Of a stretch of 10,860 nt of DNA, positions 5,327 through 10,860 are shown piece by piece; position 1 is the stretch's first letter; every line of letters begins with the position of its first letter. The notes below the pieces were generated by a model. It had not been told where the DNA came from, made no database searches, and saw only the letters and a list, made by a program, of their open reading frames with translations. The position numbers and the translations under genes are program-made. Origin of the DNA: Duncaniella sp. (GTDB taxonomy: Bacteria; Bacteroidota; Bacteroidia; Bacteroidales; Muribaculaceae). The stretch lies in assembly GCF_029054785.1 (NCBI RefSeq), contig NZ_JAIDEN010000139.1, positions 1-10,860 of the forward strand, in the 5' to 3' direction.

Positions 5327-7120
5327 TTATTTAAAAAATTTGACTGACATGTGGTTGGATCCGCTTTTTTCGAAGAAGTTCAGTGAACCCTGAAGCGCTT
5401 TCACACGGCGCTTGAGATTTTCAAGGCCGAGTCCTCCGGATGTGACGGCAGTCGGATCAAAGGGGGAGCCGTTGTCGGAGATGTCGAGAGTGATTTCACC
5501 TTCGGATTCCGTCAGGCTTACGGTTGCGCCTGTTGCGCTGCTGTGGTTGCGCAGATTGCCGGTCCATTCCTGGATGATGCGGTAGAGGTTGATGGATTTT
5601 TCAGGGTCGAGATCAATTGTGCTTTCCTCCGTCAGATAGCTGACAAAACCTTCGCTTTTCTGAGCGTAAGCGGCAATGAGCTGAGTCAGGGAAAGTCCGT
5701 TGAAGCGAGGCGGAAGAAGTTCGTGGGAGATGGAGCGGACCTCGTTGCGGGTTGTGCGGATCATTTTGGAAAGCTCTTTGGTGTCACAGCGGCCTGAGGC
5801 CAGTATCAGTTCAATGCCGAGAAGGTCGTTGCAGACACCGTCGTGGAGTTCGTGGGCGAGGCGGCCTCGTTCCTGCTCAATGCCGTCGAGCCTGGCGCGG
5901 ATGTTCTCGATCTCGATTTTGCGGCGTCGCGCACGAAGATAGATTGTCAGAAGGAGTGATGCTATTATCACTCCGGCGATGATGATCGCGATGATTGTGT
6001 CGCGCCGCGATTTCTCGGCTTGCAGACTGGCGATCGCAAGTTCTTTTTCGGCAGTGTGGTAGCGGACATTAAGGTCTGAGATCTGTTCGTTGATGTCGCT
6101 CTGGTGGATGCTGTCGGCAATTGCGATAGCCGTCATGTAGGCATTATCCATATTTTCTATGTCGCCCAGCCCTTTATAGTTGAGGGCTATGCGCTGCCAC
6201 AGGCGGTCGAGAGGCATGAAGGGGCGTGAGTCCTGCATGTCGAGGATTTTCTTCTGTATGTCGAGGCTTTCACGATAGCGGCCCATTGCTGTCAGTATGA
6301 CAAAACTCTGTTCGAGGAAGCCGATGGATTCGATTGACGCTTCAGGCACTTTGTCAAGCACGGCGCGCCCGCGGTCGATGTAATATCTGACGGAGTCGGG
6401 ATGGCCGAGCCGGTTGTGCATGGCTATTATTGAGGCGTAGGTTTTGAGCATGTAGCGCGGGATGCCTTTCTTTTCGGCTATCCCGATGATGTTTCGCTGG
6501 GTCTGAAGGCCGCGGTCATGATGTCCGGCAAGGAAGAGGGCGGAACCGAGAGAGGAGGCCGCATAGATCTGGGTCTCGATGTCGTCTGTCAGACGTGCTT
6601 TGTCAAGTCCTTTTTCCGCGAAGGTGACGGCTTCTTCAAAACGGCCCTGATTTGCAAACAGAACTGCAATGGAGGTGAGGATGCTTGCTTCGAGATCCGG
6701 AGCATCGCTTTTTTCAAGCAGTGCGAGTGCGCGGTTGTAGCATATCAGCGCAGAGTCGGACTGCTGATTGACGCGATAGGCCACTCCGAGGTCTGAAAGG
6801 GCATTGACGCAGGCCATGGTGTCGGCGATCTCTTCGGCAGATCTGACAGCAGCACTGAAATCGGCGATAGCAGCCGTGTTGTCGCCGAGGGTGAAAAGGG
6901 CATTCCCCCTTATGGACAGCAGAGAGACTTTTGGGGCTGTTGTCCTGTCAGACAATTGGGCAAGTGCTTCGTTGCAGAGGATGATGGCGCTGTCAGGATC
7001 GGTGTTGACATAAGAGTCGATCCGTTGGATAGCATTTTCGTCGATTGGTGTGGACGCATGGAGAGGGATGCTTGCGAGGAGCAATGTCAGAATATACAAA
7101 AAAGTCTCAGCGCGTTTCAA
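5327..7120 (-). CDS. TPR-domain sensor histidine kinase (HisKA_3 family)
   Basis: This 597-residue inner-membrane kinase has a signal peptide (about 1-22), a periplasmic array of tetratricopeptide-type repeats (about 28-335), a short coiled coil (345-372), one transmembrane helix (about 375-396), then a cytoplasmic HisKA_3 dimerisation domain with ERGRLAHELHDG and the phosphoacceptor His426. An HATPase domain follows with the N-box QEWTGNLRNH (Asn522), the G1 box SDNG (549-551) and the G2 box GGLGL (562-566). All residues needed for ATP binding and autophosphorylation are present. The TPR array is the only visible sensor and probably senses protein or peptide contacts in the periplasm. The start must be TTG 7120: no ATG exists between the stop of the TonB receptor gene (7179) and this point, and TTG gives a proper MKRAE signal-peptide start. 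It sits 58 bp downstream of the TonB receptor gene and 103 bp upstream of its likely partner regulator. Confidence 0.94.
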   Translation of the reverse strand: MKRAETFLYILTLLLASIPLHASTPIDENAIQRIDSYVNTDPDSAIILCNEALAQLSDRTTAPKVSLLSIRGNALFTLGDNTAAIADFSAAVRSAEEIADTMACVNALSDLGVAYRVNQQSDSALICYNRALALLEKSDAPDLEASILTSIAVLFANQGRFEEAVTFAEKGLDKARLTDDIETQIYAASSLGSALFLAGHHDRGLQTQRNIIGIAEKKGIPRYMLKTYASIIAMHNRLGHPDSVRYYIDRGRAVLDKVPEASIESIGFLEQSFVILTAMGRYRESLDIQKKILDMQDSRPFMPLDRLWQRIALNYKGLGDIENMDNAYMTAIAIADSIHQSDINEQISDLNVRYHTAEKELAIASLQAEKSRRDTIIAIIIAGVIIASLLLTIYLRARRRKIEIENIRARLDGIEQERGRLAHELHDGVCNDLLGIELILASGRCDTKELSKMIRTTRNEVRSISHELLPPRFNGLSLTQLIAAYAQKSEGFVSYLTEESTIDLDPEKSINLYRIIQEWTGNLRNHSSATGATVSLTESEGEITLDISDNGSPFDPTAVTSGGLGLENLKRRVKALQGSLNFFEKSGSNHMSVKFFK

Positions 7121-7178
7121 GGTGGAGGTGTTTTTGGTTCGGGTGGATGGGCCGGATGGCTACTTGAAAAATAGGTTT

Positions 7179-9590
7179 TCAGAAGTCGATTGTCAGGCGG
7201 ACGTTGACCTGGCGGCGGGTGAGGTAGTTGGGGACGGCATACTGGATTTCATTGACGTCGGTGACCCAGTAGTATGACGCTACATTGGAGATGTCAAACA
7301 GGTTGAAGACATCGAGGCCGAGCCAGACGCTTTTGAGATGTCGTCCGAAGCCGTTGCGGCTTTCACCCTCTTTGAGTTCGGGGAGCAGGGCATAGGAGAG
7401 ACCGATGTCCACACGCTTGTAGGGCGGCATACGGAAATATCCCTTGTCGCGTGACGAACGGGGTGCGGTCGAGGGGAGTCCGTCCATGAAAATGCCGCGC
7501 AGGGCGAATTTGAGGCGTGGGAATTTCGGGAAATAGTCAGTGAAAAACATGCCGAGGCTGTAACGGCGGTCTGTCGGTCGCGGAACTTTGACACCGTGGA
7601 GGTTTTCACTGGTTTTCATTACCGAGAAACTGATCCAGGAGTCGCTTCCGGGCACGAACTGTCCGAAGAGCTTCATGTCAAGACCTGCGGCATAGCCAGA
7701 GCTTTCGTTGAGGCCGGTGTAGACTATTTTCAGGTTGTCGATCTCGTAGGGGACAAGGTTGGAGAGGGCTTTGTAATAGATTTCGCCTGAGAGCTTGAAC
7801 GGGCGGTTGAGTGCGCGGAAGGTGTAGTCGGTGCCCGCGATCAGATGGAAACTGCGCTGCGATCTGATGTCGGTGTTCAGGCTGATGGTGCGGTTGCCTT
7901 TGTCGTCGACGACCGGGAGGCGGTATTCTTTGTAGAAGGGTGCCTGATAGTAGAGGCCTGTTGCGAAACGGAGTGCCCAGGAGGGGGATTTTTCAGGGAT
8001 GAAGCCGACATTGAGGCGCGGGCTGAGGAGGAGTTCTTTGTTGAAACTCCAGTAGCTCATGCGGAGACCTGCATTGACGGTGACAAAGCCCGCGGCTGTG
8101 TTGAACTTCCAGGCATCCTGTGCGAAAGCCGAGAAGCGGGTGGAGTTCAGGTCGTGATAGGAGTCGAGGTTATAGATCATCCGGAGTTCGGTGCCGGTGG
8201 CGGGGAGTGAGAAGCCTGCTGAGTCGCGCAGTTCCCATTCGCGGCTGCGGTCCATGATCTTCTCGCTTTGGATGTTGAGTCCGTAGGTGAGGGTGTGGCG
8301 CGGGTTGATGGCCGTCTGTCCTTTCAGGGCCAAGGAGAGGACAGAGGCTTTGAGGCGGTTTCGGGCGTGTTCGTGATAGCGGCCCACGCCAAGCTCGCCG
8401 CCTACGTCTGAAGTGCCTGCCTGATCGAGCCAGTATTCTCCAGAAATGTCATAGGCCACAAGTTCGTCTGTGAGGTAGCCTGAAGCGAGGAGCTGGAGAT
8501 TGGTCCCGCGGTTTACGCGATAGTCCAGCGAGAGGGCGCCGAAGTAGGTGTCGAAGCGGTCTTTTTCATGACCGTCGAAGTAGACGGTGAATTTTTTAGC
8601 ATCGGTTGTGGTGCCGAAGGTTGTTGTGCGGTTGCGGGGCGTGAATTTGTATTGGTTGAGGCCGATGTTGCCGAGAAAGGAGACCTTGAATTTTTTCGAG
8701 AACTGATAGGTCAGCGAAGTCTGGTAGTCAAAGAATGTCGGGTCATATTCACCTTTTGTGTCCATTGAGCCGAGCAGAGAGGAGTTGCGCTTGTAGCGCA
8801 CGCCGTGGAGCTGAGAGAATTTGCCGGATGCCTGTCCGAGGGAGAGGGAGCCGCCCATCAGGCTTGCGCTCAGAGAGCCTTCGAAAGACTGCGGCTGGCG
8901 GTAGGTGATGTCGAGGACCGATGACATCTTGTCGCCGTATTCAGCCGGGAAACCTCCGGTTGAGAAACCGATGGCGCCGACGAGGTCCGGGTTGATGATG
9001 CTGAGGCCTTCCTGCTGACCTGAGGTGATGAGCAAGGGGCGGTAGACTTCGATGCCGTTGATGTAGACCGAGTTTTCGTCATAGGAGCCGCCCCGGACTG
9101 AATACTGGGCCGACATTTCGTTGGATCCGGTCACGCCGGCCATCGTTGTGATCAGGCTTTCGACGCTGCCCCCCTGGACATCGGGGCTTTTGCGGAGTTC
9201 CGAAGCGTCGATCGTGCCGACTGAACCGGTCTGCTTTTTCAGTTCGGTGACTTCCACCTGCTGGAGCATTTCAGTGCTGAGCTGGAGACGCATGTTGAGC
9301 GTCACGTCACCTTTGGCGTCGATCAGAGTGCGGGTCTCTTCCCGGAATCCGATGCAGGAGAAGTGGATTTTTATGGTGTCGTTGGCAGGGCAGGAGAGGG
9401 AGTAGTCTCCCTCAAGTCCGGATGTGGTTCCGAGGGCTGTTCCGGCTATGCGTACAGTGGCGAATTCGACCGGCTGCCCTTCGCTGTCGGTGATTTTGCC
9501 ATGAATTTTGACCTGTCCGTCGGATAGAAGGGCCAAAAGCGGGCAGAGAAGCAGGATAAATATTTTAAAACGGAGTCCGTTGCCGTGCAT
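7179..9590 (-). CDS. TonB-dependent outer-membrane receptor
   Basis: This 803-residue outer-membrane transporter would take up a ligand using energy from the TonB-ExbBD complex. In order: a Sec signal peptide (about 1-25), a carboxypeptidase-regulatory-like beta domain (about 26-103, typical of Bacteroidota receptors), a plug domain (about 120-230, with the SVRGGSYDENSVYINGIEV segment), and a 22-strand-type barrel to the C-terminus. The protein ends VRLTIDF, with the terminal Phe used in outer-membrane assembly. At about 800 residues it is shorter than SusC proteins (about 1000), and there is no SusD gene nearby, so a glycan-importing SusCD pair is unlikely; iron complexes, cofactors or peptides are possible. 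ATG 9590 is chosen as the best signal-peptide start; ATG 9617, nine codons upstream, is an alternative. It lies 88 bp after a small unrecognised gene and 58 bp before the sensor kinase gene. Confidence 0.95.
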   Translation of the reverse strand: MHGNGLRFKIFILLLCPLLALLSDGQVKIHGKITDSEGQPVEFATVRIAGTALGTTSGLEGDYSLSCPANDTIKIHFSCIGFREETRTLIDAKGDVTLNMRLQLSTEMLQQVEVTELKKQTGSVGTIDASELRKSPDVQGGSVESLITTMAGVTGSNEMSAQYSVRGGSYDENSVYINGIEVYRPLLITSGQQEGLSIINPDLVGAIGFSTGGFPAEYGDKMSSVLDITYRQPQSFEGSLSASLMGGSLSLGQASGKFSQLHGVRYKRNSSLLGSMDTKGEYDPTFFDYQTSLTYQFSKKFKVSFLGNIGLNQYKFTPRNRTTTFGTTTDAKKFTVYFDGHEKDRFDTYFGALSLDYRVNRGTNLQLLASGYLTDELVAYDISGEYWLDQAGTSDVGGELGVGRYHEHARNRLKASVLSLALKGQTAINPRHTLTYGLNIQSEKIMDRSREWELRDSAGFSLPATGTELRMIYNLDSYHDLNSTRFSAFAQDAWKFNTAAGFVTVNAGLRMSYWSFNKELLLSPRLNVGFIPEKSPSWALRFATGLYYQAPFYKEYRLPVVDDKGNRTISLNTDIRSQRSFHLIAGTDYTFRALNRPFKLSGEIYYKALSNLVPYEIDNLKIVYTGLNESSGYAAGLDMKLFGQFVPGSDSWISFSVMKTSENLHGVKVPRPTDRRYSLGMFFTDYFPKFPRLKFALRGIFMDGLPSTAPRSSRDKGYFRMPPYKRVDIGLSYALLPELKEGESRNGFGRHLKSVWLGLDVFNLFDISNVASYYWVTDVNEIQYAVPNYLTRRQVNVRLTIDF

Positions 9591-9623
9591 TATGTGCTGT
9601 GTGATTGGATAAGTCATGAACAG

Positions 9624-9643
9624 GTTTATAAACAACCTCTAAG
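9624..9643 (-). repeat. Solitary sequence resembling the end of the MITE-like element
   Basis: The minus strand reads CTTAGAGGTTGTTTATAAAC, matching 18 of 20 bases of the right end of the 3916-4052 element read inward (CTTAGAAGTTGTTTAAAAAC). It lies 34 bp upstream of the chosen receptor start. No second arm is visible nearby, so it may be a relic end, a related regulatory motif, or chance in A/T-rich DNA. Confidence 0.4.
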
Positions 9644-9678
9644 AACACAACGCGGCTGAGCGGGAAAAATTGTGTGTT

Positions 9679-10008
9679 TCAGAACTCTATGACCATGACT
9701 TCGGGCTGATCGGCGGTGGTGACATGCGGCACTGCGGCTGCGAGAGCTTCGAGATAGGATTCGAAGGCCTCGCGTGTCGGAAAGCCGGTTCGGGGGGCGG
9801 AGAGTTCAGGCGAGAGGGTGAAGCCGGAGGGCGCGATCAGGATGATGCCGTTGATGTCAATGGTGGAGTGGATCTCGCCTTCGAACGGTCTGACCGTGGG
9901 CCGGATGTCGGATGATGGCGATGAGGGGTAACAGACGAGAGCGTTGCGGGTGATCCTGCCGTCGGCAATGGCGGCGTGGACTCTGGCTGAGATCATGTCG
10001 GGTGTCAT
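9679..10008 (-). CDS. Small unrecognised protein
   Basis: This 109-residue protein from ATG 10008 matches no family I know. It has no signal peptide or membrane segment, so it is probably cytoplasmic. It contains an N-terminal helix (1-18), a central part with strand-like segments (EIHSTIDINGIILIA, about 45-59) and a helix (79-93) before a short hydrophobic strand VMVIEF at the very end. It lies 23 bp downstream of the DUF4296-like gene and 88 bp upstream of the TonB receptor gene on the same strand, and this position is the main reason to believe it is real. The coding strand is open throughout, and the competing plus-strand frame here (9670-9915) gives a low-complexity Gly/Arg/Asp-rich product, as expected of a shadow. 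Confidence 0.7.
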   Translation of the reverse strand: MTPDMISARVHAAIADGRITRNALVCYPSSPSSDIRPTVRPFEGEIHSTIDINGIILIAPSGFTLSPELSAPRTGFPTREAFESYLEALAAAVPHVTTADQPEVMVIEF

Positions 10009-10031
10009 CGCGTGGAGTTAAGATGTCTGAC

Positions 10032-10823
10032 TTATCGGATTTTCACGGTGTGCTGTGCCTTGCGGGCTTTGACATTGTCGTTTCGGCCGCGTGTACGGAC
10101 AAGGGCGATGGAGTCGAGATAGGAGATCTCGCCTTGGCCGGCTGCATAGTGGATGGTGCCGTAGAGGTTTGTGGCTGTCTTGGCCGAGTCGAGGACAAGT
10201 GTGAGCTGTTTGCGTCCTTCGGATCCCTGATTGAGGGTCACGTATTCAGCCGTACCGTCGTTGTAGGTCACGGCGAGAGTCATGAACAGAGGCGAGTGGG
10301 GGTTGAGCGGACGCGCGTAGAGGGTGTAGCGGTCGCCGCGTTCCCAGTTGCGTTCCGAATTGTAGGTGAAGCTGATGAAATCAGACGGGTTGCCTGAGGA
10401 GTTGCGGCGCATGGTCGGTCCGCGCCAGATGTTGACAGAGTCACCCTCAGGAGTGTCACGCTGTATTCGCTCAGAGCTTTTTGCACCGGATTTCTCTACT
10501 TCGGCTATGCGCTGGTTGAGGATCTCGATTGTCTTGTCGTAGACTTTGATGTATTCCGGAAGATTGTTGCCATACCAGTAGAGCGACGTGTCGAGGTCTG
10601 CCGTAGTGACTCCGTGGTTCTGGCAGATTGACTGCATCAGGGCTTTTTTCGCGGAATCCGAGCGGAAGGCCAAACTGTTGGCGTCGACCACGGCTTCTCC
10701 GGTGTGAAGATCTGCCATGATCTCAGCCATTTTGTTGACTGAAATCACATATCCGGGGGTCTTGCCGCAGGCAGCGAAAAAGAGGAGCAGGGAAAGGGCT
10801 ATGAACAACGGGAGGTGTCGCAC
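10032..10823 (-). CDS. DUF4296-like lipoprotein
   Basis: This 263-residue protein opens with a lipoprotein signal peptide: MRHLPLF, a hydrophobic core and the lipobox FAAC with the lipidated Cys at 19. Residues about 22-110 resemble the DUF4296 domain of Bacteroidota, recognised from the MAEIMADLHTGEAVVD segment and the following helical region with YWYGNNLPEYIKVYD. The C-terminal half (about 130-250) is beta-rich and looks like a carbohydrate- or ligand-binding sandwich, but I cannot name it; the last 20 residues are strongly basic. The start is GTG 10823: no ATG occurs in frame between the window edge and the signal peptide. The frame stays open upstream to the edge, so a longer product cannot be excluded. 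It is the first visible gene of the minus-strand unit that continues to the TonB receptor and sensor kinase; its promoter, if any, lies at or beyond the edge. Function unknown. Confidence 0.82.
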   Translation of the reverse strand: MRHLPLFIALSLLLFFAACGKTPGYVISVNKMAEIMADLHTGEAVVDANSLAFRSDSAKKALMQSICQNHGVTTADLDTSLYWYGNNLPEYIKVYDKTIEILNQRIAEVEKSGAKSSERIQRDTPEGDSVNIWRGPTMRRNSSGNPSDFISFTYNSERNWERGDRYTLYARPLNPHSPLFMTLAVTYNDGTAEYVTLNQGSEGRKQLTLVLDSAKTATNLYGTIHYAAGQGEISYLDSIALVRTRGRNDNVKARKAQHTVKIR

Positions 10824-10833
10824 GTCGGTAGTG

Positions 10834-10860
10834 AGGGGGATGGTTGGGGTGGTATGGGGG
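10834..10860 (+). other. G-rich stretch at the window edge
   Basis: The plus strand has five G-runs (GGGGG, GG, GGGG, GG, GGGGG) within 27 bases, so the leader of the DUF4296-like gene is C-rich. A two-tetrad G-quadruplex on the template strand is formally possible. The true upstream context lies outside the window. Confidence 0.35.

Noticed and set aside
7845..8210. 121-codon plus-strand open frame inside the TonB receptor gene
   Set aside because: It is a shadow of the receptor's reading frame; composition is Gly/Glu/Val-rich and it has no start context.
7179..9590. Possible lipobox cysteine (LLLCPLL) in the TonB receptor signal peptide
   Set aside because: Leu at -1 and Pro at +2 do not fit a lipobox, and a beta-barrel receptor is not expected to be lipidated.
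7179..9590. SusC/SusD glycan-uptake locus
   Set aside because: The receptor is about 200 residues shorter than SusC and no SusD-like lipoprotein gene is adjacent.
10002..10397. 131-codon plus-strand open frame antisense to the DUF4296-like gene
   Set aside because: Low-complexity Val/Gly/Glu-rich product with no domain; the minus strand has a clear lipoprotein signal and domain.
1..10860. CRISPR array, rRNA or tRNA gene, integrase or full insertion sequence
   Set aside because: No regularly spaced repeats, no RNA gene signatures and no transposase or integrase coding frame were found.

Overview
The window looks like chromosomal DNA from a member of the Bacteroidales (Bacteroidota), plausibly a gut Bacteroides- or Muribaculaceae-like organism. 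The evidence is: TAnnTTTG-type -7 promoter boxes in front of several genes, start codons without Shine-Dalgarno sequences, a TonB-dependent receptor with an N-terminal carboxypeptidase-regulatory-like domain, a periplasmic-TPR HisKA_3 histidine kinase, a DUF4296-like lipoprotein, and many short lipoproteins. No species assignment is possible from the sequence alone.

Layout from left to right. (1) Positions 1-835, minus strand: the first 278 codons of a class II fructose-1,6-bisphosphate aldolase, cut by the window edge, with a good -7 promoter box behind it. (2) Positions 1049-1703, plus strand: a complete, overlapping mntA-hepT (MNT/HEPN) toxin-antitoxin pair. These are the only plus-strand genes in the window, and they are more AT-rich than the large minus-strand genes. 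(3) A bidirectional hairpin terminator at 1745-1789 separates this pair from a convergent minus-strand unit (3764 to 1823) encoding an SH3-like lipoprotein and an unrecognised secreted protein with an Ala/Pro/Ser-rich linker. (4) Positions 3765-4060 are non-coding and unusually structured: a promoter, two hairpins, and a 137-bp MITE-like element with perfect 30-bp internal inverted repeats. (5) Positions 4061-10823, all minus strand: read in the direction of transcription, a DUF4296-like lipoprotein, a small unrecognised protein, a TonB-dependent receptor, a TPR sensor histidine kinase, a NarL/LuxR response regulator and a small lipoprotein.

How the genes may work together. The close spacing (23, 88 and 58 bp) from the DUF4296-like gene to the kinase suggests one envelope transport-and-sensing transcription unit. 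The response regulator follows after 103 bp and has its own promoter box plus a 16-bp perfect dyad, so it may be separately transcribed and autoregulated. There is no SusD partner, so this is not a classical polysaccharide utilisation locus; the receptor ligand cannot be read from the sequence. The toxin-antitoxin pair is an independent accessory module inserted between housekeeping and envelope genes.

What is most worth checking: the kinase/regulator pair downstream of the TonB receptor with its dyad, the MITE-like element and a matching solitary end-like sequence in front of the receptor gene, and the possibly leaderless toxin-antitoxin promoter. The sequence does not show a clearly new type of system; the best candidate for something undescribed is the lipoprotein-receptor-kinase-regulator locus.
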